DNA of 64,000 nt. Origin: Sunxiuqinia sp963677175 (GTDB taxonomy: Bacteria; Bacteroidota; Bacteroidia; Bacteroidales; Prolixibacteraceae). Shown piece by piece: positions 1-8,002 of the stretch (position 1 is the stretch's first letter; each line of letters starts with the position of its first letter). The stretch spans positions 434,001 through 498,000 of the forward strand of contig CAXXES010000001.1 of assembly GCA_963677175.2 (NCBI GenBank), read 5' to 3'. A model generated the notes under the pieces. It was not told the origin of the DNA and searched no databases. It saw only the letters and a list, made by a program, of their open reading frames with translations. The position numbers and the translations under genes are program-made.

Positions 1-16
1 TACAAAGGTATAATTC

Positions 17-60
17 TCAACTCACCAGGTACCCTTTCAGCGGGACATTTTTTTCGTAGA
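17..60 (-). pseudogene. Remnant resembling the 3' end of the E1 dehydrogenase gene
   Basis: On the minus strand this short stretch reads YEKNVPLKGYLVS then stop, close to HEKIVPLKGHVV near the C-terminus of the E1 protein encoded at 991-3462. At DNA level positions 22-57 match 1044-1079 at about 31 of 36 bases, including 15 identical bases in a row. An in-frame stop lies just upstream and the MNT gene begins at 141, so only the tail is left. I infer a leftover of a duplicated or displaced E1 gene end. Being at the window edge, its left context is unseen. Confidence 0.4.
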
Positions 61-93
61 AGAAGAATAACAGATGGTATCACTAATTTTTTC

Positions 94-101
94 TACTTTT
101 G
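94..101 (+). promoter_or_regulatory. Bacteroidota -7 promoter box for the MNT/HEPN pair
   Basis: TACTTTTG fits the Bacteroidota TAnnTTTG consensus exactly and lies 39 bases before the MNT start codon. No clear TTTG -33 element was found at standard spacing. Confidence 0.5.
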
Positions 102-140
102 GGTATGTGCATCACAAAAAAAAAATGAGGATCATTCAAA

Positions 141-461
141 ATGGACATTAAATCGTTAGCCATCGAAATTAAAGGACATTTGAACAACCATTTGGGCAAT
201 CTGGTCTCAGATGTGGTCGTATTTGGATCACAGGTCTGGGGAAATTCAGCAAAAGATTCGGACTATGACGTGATTATTATCCTCCGTACCCAATACGATA
301 GAAAAATCCAACGAAAAATTAATGACCTATGCTACGAACTTGACCTGAAATATGAAATCTTTTTGGATACACAAATTATTTCAGAACAAGAACTGAAAGA
401 AGGCTTACGGGGGAAACACCCCGTCTTTAAAACCGCTATGCAAAAAGGAATCCATGCATGA
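141..461 (+). CDS. MNT-type nucleotidyltransferase (MntA-like antitoxin)
   Basis: A 106-residue minimal nucleotidyltransferase. The signature GSQVWGNSAKDSDYDVII (about residues 29-46) carries the GS(x)nDxD nucleotide-binding and metal-binding pattern of the pol-beta superfamily. A further acidic residue is expected near KYEIFLD (about 71-77). Known members paired with HEPN proteins act as antitoxins that modify the HEPN partner by AMP transfer. The stop codon overlaps the next start (ATGA), so the two are translationally coupled, the usual MNT-HEPN arrangement. The antitoxin role is inferred from family and context. The pair lies between two copies of an E1 3'-end sequence. Confidence 0.85.
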   Translation: MDIKSLAIEIKGHLNNHLGNLVSDVVVFGSQVWGNSAKDSDYDVIIILRTQYDRKIQRKINDLCYELDLKYEIFLDTQIISEQELKEGLRGKHPVFKTAMQKGIHA

Positions 462-862
462 TTACCAACAGAGATCGCAATATTCTGATTGAATACCGGC
501 TTGGACAAGCCAGAAACACAATCGATGAAGTTAGTAAGTTGATTGAAGCCAACTTGCTAAACATTGCGGTAAACAGAGTTTATTATGGCCTGTTTTATTG
601 TCTGACGGCTTTAGCTTTAAAGTATGAATTTCAGTCATCCAAACACGCTCAACTCATTGGGTGGTTTAATAAAGACTTCGTTAAAACAGGATTAATCGAT
701 ATTCGATACGGGAAAATATTGAGAGATGCATTCAAGAACCGGACTGAGGGAGATTATGTGCCTTTTATCGAATTTGAATTAAGCGACGTTCTAGATATGC
801 AAAAGGACATGAAGGAATTCATTCGTGTTTTGGAATCATTTATTAGAGCCTCGGATAATTGA
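458..862 (+). CDS. HEPN-domain protein (HepT-like toxin candidate)
   Basis: A 134-residue all-helical HEPN protein, partner of the MNT gene it overlaps by four bases. The helix-1 pattern (IEYRLGQARNTIDEVSKLIE) and the NRVYYGLFYCLTAL segment are typical of the DUF86/COG1895-like HEPN group. A conserved-looking NRTEGDY motif lies near residue 90. The canonical RNase motif Rx4-6H is not evident, because no histidine follows the candidate arginines at that spacing. It may therefore be a non-RNase or degenerate HEPN. HEPN family membership is confident; toxicity is inference. Confidence 0.8.
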   Translation: MITNRDRNILIEYRLGQARNTIDEVSKLIEANLLNIAVNRVYYGLFYCLTALALKYEFQSSKHAQLIGWFNKDFVKTGLIDIRYGKILRDAFKNRTEGDYVPFIEFELSDVLDMQKDMKEFIRVLESFIRASDN

Positions 863-928
863 GACATTCACATCAAAATCATTGTACCACTCCACTCCAC
901 CAGTGACCACTTCGATATTTTCTTTAAT

Positions 929-968
929 AAAAAAGCCCCATGCCGTCGGGAGCATGGAGCTTTTTAAA
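929..968. terminator. Bidirectional terminator between HEPN gene and E1 gene
   Basis: An inverted repeat AAAAAGCCCCATGC / GCATGGAGCTTTTT with one mismatch and an 8-base loop, flanked by A and T runs on both sides. It lies between two convergent genes and could stop transcription from either side. Confidence 0.7.
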
Positions 969-990
969 GTATGATGGGAAAAAGAAAAGC

Positions 991-3462
991 TTAAACCCCC
1001 AACTTATTCCTGCGGATCTGCTCTGCTTCGGTGAAATTGCTTTTCACCACATGGCCTTTCAGCGGGACAATCTTTTCGTGAATGGCATCGATGATCCAGT
1101 CTGCTTGCGGGAAGAACGCGTCTTCCAACTCGTAAGCCGGCGTGATCCAGTTGCGCGAACCCACCACCACCGGTGGAGCATCCAGCTCATCAAAAGCAAG
1201 CTCGGTAATGGTCGAAGCCATTTCTTTCATAAACGAACCGCGTGCGGTGGCATCTCCGGTAATGATGATTCGGCCGGTCTTTTTCAGTGACTCAATGACA
1301 GGTTTGTAGTTGAACGGCACCAGCGAACGGGCATCAATCACCTCGGCGCTCATGCCATATTTTTCCTGCAACTGATCGGCTGCTTCCAGCACACGATAGA
1401 GGGTTGCCCCAATACTCAAGATGGTTACATCGGTTCCTTCGCGCTTCACATCCGGCTCGCCAAACGGGATTTCGTAATATCCTTCGGGCACACCACCTTC
1501 GTGGAATTGCTCGCCAATGTCGTAAATGCGCTGGCTTTCGAAGAAAATGACCGGGTCAGTTCCCTGCAAGGCTGAGTTCATCAGACCTTTAGCATCGTAT
1601 GGGGTAGCCGGGAAAACCACTTTCAAGCCCGGAATGTGTGCGGGCAGTGCGGTCCAGTCCTGCGAGTGCTGTGCGCCGTATTTCGACCCCACAGAAACAC
1701 GCAATACCACTGGCATCTTGATCACGTTTCCGCTCATGGCCTGCCATTTCGGCAATTGGTTGAACACCTCGTCACCCGAGCGTCCCAGGAAATCGCAGTA
1801 CATGATCTCCGGAATCACGCGTCCACCGCACATGGCATAGCCAATGGCTGTTCCCACAATCGATGCTTCGGAAATGGGTGAATTGAACAGACGATGGTAA
1901 GGCAACGCCTCAGTCAATCCGCGGTAAACGGCAAAAGCGCCACCCCAGTCGCGGTTTTCTTCACCGTAAGCAATCAGGGTTGAATCTTTATAGAACCGGT
2001 CAACAATGGCCTCGAACAAGCCATCACGCAAACCGTATTGTTTAATTTTTGAAAACGGTTTGCCGTCTTTGTCGAAAGCAAAACGCTCTTTGGTCTTCAG
2101 TTGTTTCACCCGTGGGTTTTCCTCCATCGGATGGTTCACCTCCGGCTCGCGATCAGCTTCCATACTGTCCACCGGAGAATTGGAAAACATCATCTCACCA
2201 ATCAGATCAGGATATTTTTTCATATCCATCTGCGGCGAAACAGAATCATCAATAGCCAATTTCAATCCCCAGGTGATCAGGTCAGTATTGTTGGAATGAA
2301 TGCTTGTCAATTCCTCTTGCGTAGCAATTCCCGCATCCATCAGTTCTTTCCCAAACCAGATAATTGAATCTACAGCCTGCCAGGCTTCAATTTCTTCTTT
2401 TGAACGATAGGACGAAGCATCCGACGGGGAGTGTCCGCTGAAACGGTAAGTCAGTATATCCAGCAACACAGGGCCACGCTTTTCTTTCAGAATTTCGCGT
2501 TTGCGTGTGTAGGCATCAATCACCGCCAATGGGTTGTAGCCATCCACGCGCTCGGCGTGCATTTGGTCGGCATTCAATCCAGCGCCAATACGGGCAGCCA
2601 CGTTGTAGCCCATGGTTTCGCCACAGGTTTGTCCACCCATGCCATATTGGTTGTTCATGATGTTGATGATGAGCGGCAGCCCGCCTTTCATATCACCTTC
2701 CCACAGTTGGTTGAACTGGTCCATGGTGGCAAAGGTCAAGCCTTCCCACACCGGCCCGCAAGCCATAGAGGCATCGCCAATGTTGGCCACCACAATGCCG
2801 TCTTTGCGGTTTACCTTTTTGAAGAGCGCTGCACCCACAGCAATGTCGCCCGATCCGCCAACGATAGCGTTGTTCGGATACACGCCAAATGGCGTGAAGA
2901 ACGCGTGCATCGATCCACCCAAACCGCGGTTAAAACCGGTTTCGCGGGCAAAAATCTCGGCCAGTGTTCCGTAAATCAAAAAGCGAATGGCCAGCTCCTT
3001 GGTGGTTCCTTTAAAATTGGCTTTTACCGGAGCAAAGGTTTTGCCATCGAAATGGTTTTCCATCACCTTGATCAGTTGCGCATCGGTCAGTTTGTGAATA
3101 GCCGACAATCCTTTAGCCAGGATCTCGCCATGCGAACGGTGCGAGCCGAAGATGAAATCCTCAACCCCCAGCGTGTAAGCCATTCCCACAGCAGCCGCTT
3201 CCTGCCCGATAGACAAGTGAGCCGGCCCCGGATGGTTGTAGGCAACACCATTGTATTCACTTTTGATTTTGATTTCATTCAACATGGTTTCAAACTCGCG
3301 AATCACCACCATGTCGTGGTAAATACGAATAAAATCTTCTTTGGAGAAATTAGCTTTCTCCTCCTCAATACTTTTGTTGTATTGATTGACAGGAACTGGA
3401 TTGAAGGTCACTTCACCAGCTTTCCTGACTTCCATTGGATCAATAAATTGTACTTTTGGCAT
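991..3462 (-). CDS. 2-oxoacid dehydrogenase E1, fused alpha and beta subunits
   Basis: Thiamine-diphosphate-dependent E1 of a 2-oxoacid dehydrogenase complex, decarboxylating the oxoacid and transferring the acyl group to lipoyl-E2. About 823 residues: an alpha-type module (about 40-410) with SHRSHG and the ThDP motif starting GDASMACGPVWEG and ending near NNQYGMG, then a beta-type module (about 470-810) with YGEENRDWGGAF and ARSLVPF. Fused E1 is common in Bacteroidota. I chose the ATG at 3462 (MPKVQFIDP) over an upstream ATG at 3546, because the extra 28 residues are low-complexity and lie within a repeat-rich flank. It is last in the operon E2-E3-(four-helix gene)-E1. The substrate (pyruvate, branched-chain oxoacid or acetoin) cannot be told from sequence. 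Confidence 0.93.
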   Translation of the reverse strand: MPKVQFIDPMEVRKAGEVTFNPVPVNQYNKSIEEEKANFSKEDFIRIYHDMVVIREFETMLNEIKIKSEYNGVAYNHPGPAHLSIGQEAAAVGMAYTLGVEDFIFGSHRSHGEILAKGLSAIHKLTDAQLIKVMENHFDGKTFAPVKANFKGTTKELAIRFLIYGTLAEIFARETGFNRGLGGSMHAFFTPFGVYPNNAIVGGSGDIAVGAALFKKVNRKDGIVVANIGDASMACGPVWEGLTFATMDQFNQLWEGDMKGGLPLIINIMNNQYGMGGQTCGETMGYNVAARIGAGLNADQMHAERVDGYNPLAVIDAYTRKREILKEKRGPVLLDILTYRFSGHSPSDASSYRSKEEIEAWQAVDSIIWFGKELMDAGIATQEELTSIHSNNTDLITWGLKLAIDDSVSPQMDMKKYPDLIGEMMFSNSPVDSMEADREPEVNHPMEENPRVKQLKTKERFAFDKDGKPFSKIKQYGLRDGLFEAIVDRFYKDSTLIAYGEENRDWGGAFAVYRGLTEALPYHRLFNSPISEASIVGTAIGYAMCGGRVIPEIMYCDFLGRSGDEVFNQLPKWQAMSGNVIKMPVVLRVSVGSKYGAQHSQDWTALPAHIPGLKVVFPATPYDAKGLMNSALQGTDPVIFFESQRIYDIGEQFHEGGVPEGYYEIPFGEPDVKREGTDVTILSIGATLYRVLEAADQLQEKYGMSAEVIDARSLVPFNYKPVIESLKKTGRIIITGDATARGSFMKEMASTITELAFDELDAPPVVVGSRNWITPAYELEDAFFPQADWIIDAIHEKIVPLKGHVVKSNFTEAEQIRRNKLGV

Positions 3463-3542
3463 CTCTCTATGTGTTTTATAATTTTTTCGCTTTAAATTTC
3501 TTTGGTTTGTTATTCTTTGGTTTTCACTCTTCCCTACGAGTT

Positions 3543-3998
3543 CCAAATTTCAGGTTTCAAATTTCAAGTTGGCTCGGTGACTATTTGAATTTCTTTCCTT
3601 TTAGCTCAGATTCTTTCAAATAAGACATGAAACCACTTAGCATTTTGCTGATTTCTAACGCCTGCCTATACGCTTGACCGAATTCATCTTTTGAAATATA
3701 TCCATTGTCCAAAGCTCGGTAAAGTTGAGAGCGGGATTCACCACATGATCCTTTCGAAAAGGATAAAAACTGACCAAATTCTTTATTTCCATCACGTTCG
3801 TATCCCTCGGCAATATTATCCATGATTGATCCTGAAGACGCTTTAATCTGGCTGACCAACTTAAAATCTTTGCAAAAAGCATCGTTCAAGGTAAATTGAT
3901 GGATCAGCTTGCAAAATTCACGTGCGGCTTTCCAAACTTTTAAATCCTCAAAACGCTCGATGGTTGCCATAACTTGGAATTTGAAATTTTGAACTTGG
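3543..3998 (-). mobile_element. Inverted-repeat-bounded unit carrying a four-helix-bundle gene
   Basis: The gene at 3581-3970 is bracketed by an imperfect 28-bp inverted repeat. The left arm is 3543-3570 and the right arm 3971-3998, and about 22 of 28 positions pair. The right arm begins one base before the start codon. The unit sits between the E1 and E3 genes of a dehydrogenase operon, where it is not expected. The arms share the AACTTGGAA/AACTTGAAA word found as an orphan tract near 38.2 kb. Mobility is inference; no transposase is present. Confidence 0.45.
3581..3970 (-). CDS. Four helix bundle protein (23S rRNA intervening-sequence family)
   Basis: A 129-residue helical protein of the S23/IVP-like four-helix-bundle family (TIGR02436-type). 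Supporting features are the N-terminal FEDLKVWKAAREFCKLIHQF, the central IKASSGSIMDNIAEGYER and the following FLSFSKGSCGESRSQLYRAL, all hallmarks of the family. Relatives are encoded inside 23S rRNA intervening sequences and as scattered solitary genes; their function is unknown. There is no Shine-Dalgarno signal, and the bases before the ATG belong to the inverted repeat. It interrupts the E3-E1 gene order, so I read it as a passenger rather than a complex subunit. Confidence 0.88.
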   Translation of the reverse strand: MATIERFEDLKVWKAAREFCKLIHQFTLNDAFCKDFKLVSQIKASSGSIMDNIAEGYERDGNKEFGQFLSFSKGSCGESRSQLYRALDNGYISKDEFGQAYRQALEISKMLSGFMSYLKESELKGKKFK

Positions 3999-4005
3999 AA
4001 CTATT

Positions 4006-5367
4006 TTAAAATTGAAATATGGTTTCTTTAATGATTTCGCTGACTGTTGGGTGCGGAAAGACGATTTCTTCCACGTCCTGAACGCGCAGTTGGGCTTCGA
4101 TGAGAGCACAGGCTCCCCAGATCATTTCGGAGCAAGCTCCGCCAACCATGTGAATGCCGAGGATTTCCTTGTACTTCTTTCCAACAATCACTTTACAAAA
4201 GCCGTCTTTACCTTCGTTTTCAGCAATGAAACGGCCAGCATAAGCCATCGGCAACTGGCGCACTTCCACTTCAATTCCATTTTCTTTGGCAACAGCTTCG
4301 GTCAGGCCAACACCGGCAATCTCTGGATGGGTGTAAACCACGCCCGGTATGGCATTGTAGCGCATCACATCTTTGCGGCCCAACATATGGTTCACAGCTA
4401 CTTCCCCTTCACGGCTGGCGGTGTGGGCCAGCAATGAAAAGCCAGTCACATCGCCGGCAGCGTATACATTGGGAATATTGGTCCGGCAGTGTTCGTCAAT
4501 TTTAATTCCGCGAGGTGTGAATTCCACGCCAATATTTTCGAGTCCGATGCCCTCGACATTGGCTTTTCGGCCAACCGAAAGCAGCACTTCATCACCAATA
4601 ATTGACTGCATCTGCCCGCTTTTTTCAAAAATGACTTCCTTGCCTTTCAGCTCGGTCACCTTGGCACTCAAGTGGTATTCAATGCCGCGTTTGGTGAATT
4701 CCTTGCGTACAAAAGCGGCAATGTCTTCATCCACACCAGTCAGGATTTCGGGCAACATTTCAATGACCGTCACTTTGGTTCCCATGGCATTGAAAAAGTC
4801 GGCAAACTCCGTCCCAATCACGCCACCGCCAATAATCACCAAACTTTTGGGCAATTCTTTTAACTGAAGGATTTCACGGTTTGTGGTCACGATGTTTTTG
4901 TCCAATCCCGGAATGGGAGGAACGGCTGCTTCGGAACCCGTGCAAATCAGCAGTCGGCTTGCCTGATAGTCTTTACCATCCGCAGTCAGCGTAATCACGT
5001 CGGCCCGCTTTTCTTTAATGACGGCTTCAGCCATCACCACCTCGGCTTTGATGTGCTTCATTTTGGCGCCAACACCCGAAACCAGCTTGCGTACCACTTT
5101 GTCTTTACGCTTCATGATCCTGCCAAAATCAACCGAAATGGTCGATTCAATGTTGATTCCGTATTTGGCAGCTTCCTGCGCATTCTCCAACACTTTGGCC
5201 GAGTTCAAGAGCGTTTTGGTCGGGATGCAGCCTTCATTCAAGCACACCCCTCCCAAAGCTCTTTTGTCAAAAATTACTACGCGCATTCCTTTTGCTCCGG
5301 CGCGCTCGGCTGCAACGTATCCGGCGGGACCACCGCCAAGAATTGCTATATCGAATTTGTTACTCAT
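4006..5367 (-). CDS. lpdA: Dihydrolipoyl dehydrogenase (E3)
   Basis: FAD-dependent E3 that reoxidises dihydrolipoyl-E2 with NAD+. Of 453 residues, GGGPAG (11-16) is the FAD-binding motif, CLNEGCIPTK (42-51) holds the redox-active disulfide Cys42/Cys47, and IIGGGVIGTEFADFF near 177-191 is the NAD-binding fold. TNIPNVYAAGDV is the second FAD motif, and HPTVSE at the C-terminus gives the catalytic His439/Glu444 pair. Length and motifs are complete. The ATG overlaps the end of the E2 gene by eight bases, so the two are coupled. Confidence 0.96.
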   Translation of the reverse strand: MSNKFDIAILGGGPAGYVAAERAGAKGMRVVIFDKRALGGVCLNEGCIPTKTLLNSAKVLENAQEAAKYGINIESTISVDFGRIMKRKDKVVRKLVSGVGAKMKHIKAEVVMAEAVIKEKRADVITLTADGKDYQASRLLICTGSEAAVPPIPGLDKNIVTTNREILQLKELPKSLVIIGGGVIGTEFADFFNAMGTKVTVIEMLPEILTGVDEDIAAFVRKEFTKRGIEYHLSAKVTELKGKEVIFEKSGQMQSIIGDEVLLSVGRKANVEGIGLENIGVEFTPRGIKIDEHCRTNIPNVYAAGDVTGFSLLAHTASREGEVAVNHMLGRKDVMRYNAIPGVVYTHPEIAGVGLTEAVAKENGIEVEVRQLPMAYAGRFIAENEGKDGFCKVIVGKKYKEILGIHMVGGACSEMIWGACALIEAQLRVQDVEEIVFPHPTVSEIIKETIFQF

Positions 5368-6682
5368 TGTTCAGGTTTTCAATTTGCTCTTTAATTTCTT
5401 TCAGGAACAGGGTGGCTTCTCCGCCGTCCAGTGCCTGGTGATCGTAGGTCAGCGACAGCCCCATCATCGGGACAAAACCATATACGCCGTCGCCCAGATC
5501 TTTTGGGCGGGGAACAATCGTACACACACCCAGAATAGCAGTTTGCGGCAGGTTGATCACCGGGGTAAACATTTCCACGCCATAATTTCCGAGATTGGAA
5601 ACGGTAAAACTGGCCGCTTCGGGCTTCAGCAACTCCGGCTCAATACTGCCTTTCCGGCATTGCCCAGCTACGGTCGACAACTGAGAAGAAAGCCCTTCGA
5701 TAGAAAGGTCATCAGCATTTTTAACCGCCGGAACCATCAAGCCACGTTCGGTGTCAACCGCCAATCCAAGGTGTACTTTTTTGAACCAGCGCATGCTGTC
5801 GCCAACGAAATGAGTGTTCACCTGCGGAAATTTCTTCAGCGCTTTGATTACCGCAAAGCAAACCAAATCGTTGATGGTAATATTCTGTGAAACTTCTCCT
5901 GCTTCCAGTTTCTTTTTGAATGACTTGCGCAGCGCCATAATCTGCCGGGCATCGGCACTCATATGGTGGGTAAGTTGAGCCGAATTCTGCAATGATTGGT
6001 GCATGGCTTTAGCGATCAGCTTGCGCATGTTGGTGAGTTTTTTCACTTCGAAATCCTCGCCATACACCGGATTGTAAGTCACCAGATTTTCAGCAGCCAT
6101 GCGCCCGCCAATACCTGTAGCCTTTTCGCCGGCAGCCAAACCTTCGGCTTTTGCTTTCTCCTGAGCCAGCGGCGTCATTTTTGGCAAGGACTCGGCTGCC
6201 ACTTCAATGTCTTGTGCAATGATCCGACCGTGAGGGCCTGAGCCCTGAACCTTTTCATAGGGAACGCCCAGCTTTTCGGCCATGACTTTGGCACGGGGCG
6301 AAATCTTGATCTTGCCTTCCAGCTTTTCGACGAGAGCAGGTGCTTTATTCTCCTCAACCGGAGCAGATTCTACGACCGGAGCAGTTTCTTCCGAAACTTC
6401 TGCTGCCACCCCGCCTCCAGGACGAAACTCATCCACACTTTCACCACTTTTACCTAGAACGGCAACGTTGGTCAGTACCGGGACTTCATCCCCTTCTTCG
6501 TAAAAAACGGCCAACAATTCGCCATCTTCTTTGGCTTCTTCTTCAAACGAAGCCTTATCCGTTTCGTAGGAAAACAGGAGGTCTCCTGCTTTCACCTGAT
6601 CACCGACTTGCTTGTACCATTCTCCAATGATGCAAGTCTCAACAGATTGCCCCTGGCGAGGCATAATTACCGGAATAGCCAT
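5360..6682 (-). CDS. Dihydrolipoamide acyltransferase (E2)
   Basis: Core acyltransferase of the 2-oxoacid dehydrogenase complex, 440 residues. A single N-terminal lipoyl domain has the lipoylated lysine in ETDKASF (Lys43). A linker rich in Ala, Pro, Val and Glu (about 88-122) leads to a peripheral-subunit-binding domain (about 126-160, ISPRAKVMAEKLG to HGRIIAQDIE). The C-terminal catalytic domain ends with DHQALDGGEA, giving His415 and Asp419 of the HxxxDG motif. It is the first gene of the operon and diverges from a GntR regulator across 185 bp that include a palindromic operator candidate. Confidence 0.95.
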   Translation of the reverse strand: MAIPVIMPRQGQSVETCIIGEWYKQVGDQVKAGDLLFSYETDKASFEEEAKEDGELLAVFYEEGDEVPVLTNVAVLGKSGESVDEFRPGGGVAAEVSEETAPVVESAPVEENKAPALVEKLEGKIKISPRAKVMAEKLGVPYEKVQGSGPHGRIIAQDIEVAAESLPKMTPLAQEKAKAEGLAAGEKATGIGGRMAAENLVTYNPVYGEDFEVKKLTNMRKLIAKAMHQSLQNSAQLTHHMSADARQIMALRKSFKKKLEAGEVSQNITINDLVCFAVIKALKKFPQVNTHFVGDSMRWFKKVHLGLAVDTERGLMVPAVKNADDLSIEGLSSQLSTVAGQCRKGSIEPELLKPEAASFTVSNLGNYGVEMFTPVINLPQTAILGVCTIVPRPKDLGDGVYGFVPMMGLSLTYDHQALDGGEATLFLKEIKEQIENLNNE

Positions 6683-6796
6683 ATACTTTTATTTCACTTG
6701 TTAATACATTTATTTTATTTCAATCATCTAGACTCGTATTCAAAACAGCACCCTAACAGACTATATACAGATTCAGGCTGTAAACTTACATCTTCA

Positions 6797-6814
6797 AACT
6801 TGTATTTACAAGTT
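6797..6814. promoter_or_regulatory. Palindromic operator candidate for the GntR regulator
   Basis: AACTTGTATTTACAAGTT is a perfect palindrome (8-base arms, TT centre) in the divergent intergenic region between the E2 operon and the GntR gene. HutC-type GntR proteins bind short palindromes of this size. It lies 26 bp upstream of the -7 box of the regulator gene, so autoregulation plus control of the dehydrogenase operon is a reasonable inference. Confidence 0.55.
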
Positions 6815-6840
6815 GCAAATAGAAAATTAATAATTTTTCT

Positions 6841-6848
6841 TACTTTTG
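6841..6848 (+). promoter_or_regulatory. -7 promoter box of the GntR gene
   Basis: TACTTTTG matches TAnnTTTG and lies 19 bases before the start codon. The expected -33 region overlaps or abuts the palindrome at 6797-6814. Confidence 0.55.
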
Positions 6849-6867
6849 AGCATCATTCAGCAAGCTT

Positions 6868-7584
6868 ATGACCGAAGAAAACAGAATACCACAGTACAAA
6901 AAGTTATACGAAACGCTTCGTCGCCACATCCTCTCCGGAGTGTACAAAGAAGGTAGCTTACTGCCCTCGGAAAATGAACTGTGCACCGTTCATAATATGA
7001 CCCGCCCAACAGTTCGGCATGCCTTGGAAGCTTTAGTACAGGACGGATTCATCTATAAAAAACAAGGAAAAGGCAGCATCGTACAAAAGCCACCGCAGGA
7101 TATCGGCATTTTGTCAATCTCGGGAACATCATCGGCCATTGGAAAACAATATCTGCAAACCCAGATTCTTCAGAAACCAAAAATTAAAGCCTGGCCAAAG
7201 CCCTTTAGTTTTGATCTTTCGGAAGCCGAAGAAGATTTTGGCTGTATTTACATGGAACGACTTCGCTTTGTGAATGAGCAAGCCGTTTTTTACGACATCA
7301 ACCACATTCCCAACATCAACTTGCCTAGGTTTACCAGCCGGACGTTTGAAAATAAGTCGCTGTTTGAAATTTTGCGAACTGGCTACCAGGTTGAAGTTAA
7401 AGGAGGCGAACAAAAACTGAAAGCCATAAAAGCGGACGATAAAATCGGAGAACTCCTAAAAATCAAGAAAGGTGATCCCGTACTTTATATGGAGCGTAAA
7501 CTTTCGACCAACCGCGAAGGCTTTCATATTTACTCTACCATCTATTTTAACTCGGAGAAGCACGCCATTTTTGGGAATTTCTAA
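6868..7584 (+). CDS. GntR-family regulator, HutC/UTRA type
   Basis: A 238-residue repressor-type regulator. The N-terminal winged helix (about 8-75) has the GntR signature LPSENELCTVHNMTRPTVRHALEAL in two overlapping parts, followed by a UTRA effector domain (about 95-235) with IYMERLRFVN and VLYMERKL. UTRA proteins sense small metabolites. It is divergently transcribed from the dehydrogenase operon with a palindrome between them, so it probably controls that operon in response to a substrate or product. The effector is unknown. Confidence 0.92.
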   Translation: MTEENRIPQYKKLYETLRRHILSGVYKEGSLLPSENELCTVHNMTRPTVRHALEALVQDGFIYKKQGKGSIVQKPPQDIGILSISGTSSAIGKQYLQTQILQKPKIKAWPKPFSFDLSEAEEDFGCIYMERLRFVNEQAVFYDINHIPNINLPRFTSRTFENKSLFEILRTGYQVEVKGGEQKLKAIKADDKIGELLKIKKGDPVLYMERKLSTNREGFHIYSTIYFNSEKHAIFGNF

Positions 7585-7616
7585 TTTTGACAATAGGTAA
7601 GCTATAAAAAAAGAAA

Positions 7617-7682
7617 GGTGGACATCCGTGCATCCACCCCTAGCTGCACATAAATCTCTTGAGAAGAGACTGGACATCCACC
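7617..7682 (+). other. Structured intergenic segment with competing stems
   Basis: GGTGGA (7617-7622) can pair with TCCACC at 7633-7638 or with a second TCCACC at 7677-7682. The longer pairing encloses a TCTCTT-GAG-AAGAGA hairpin (7655-7669). GGACATCC occurs near both ends. It starts about 32 bases after the GntR stop codon. It might be a terminator-like or regulatory RNA structure. The rest of 7683-8002, up to the aspartokinase gene, is AT-rich and shows nothing else I can name. Confidence 0.35.
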
Positions 7683-8002
7683 AAAAATTATTCGATCACA
7701 AAGTTAATCAGATTTTTATAAAATCTTAACTATTCTACAACAGCTAAAAATTCAAAATTCTCCCATGAAAATGAGTAACATTCCCAGTATGCGTCCAAAT
7801 CACTTCACCCCAAAAGACTTATTATAAACAGGATAACAAAACAAAGTCCAGTCACCCCCACGCCACACCAACCAATACCTCGATATTTATTCACGATCAA
7901 TGCATAAATATCCATCAAATTCTTTTAATGCTTTCTAGATCAGTAAAAAATTTTAATCTTTGTGTCCCTAAAACAGAACTTTTAAAGAATAAAAATCACA
8001 CT

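Noticed and set aside
2431..3495. Long open frame (about 350 codons) opposite the E1 gene
   Set aside because: It lies fully antisense to a well-supported enzyme gene, and its translation has no recognisable domain. Codon bias of the sense gene explains the open frame.
7683..8002. Lysine riboswitch ahead of aspartokinase
   Set aside because: The multi-helix lysine riboswitch core is not visible in this AT-rich leader, and the structured segment at 7617-7682 is too short.
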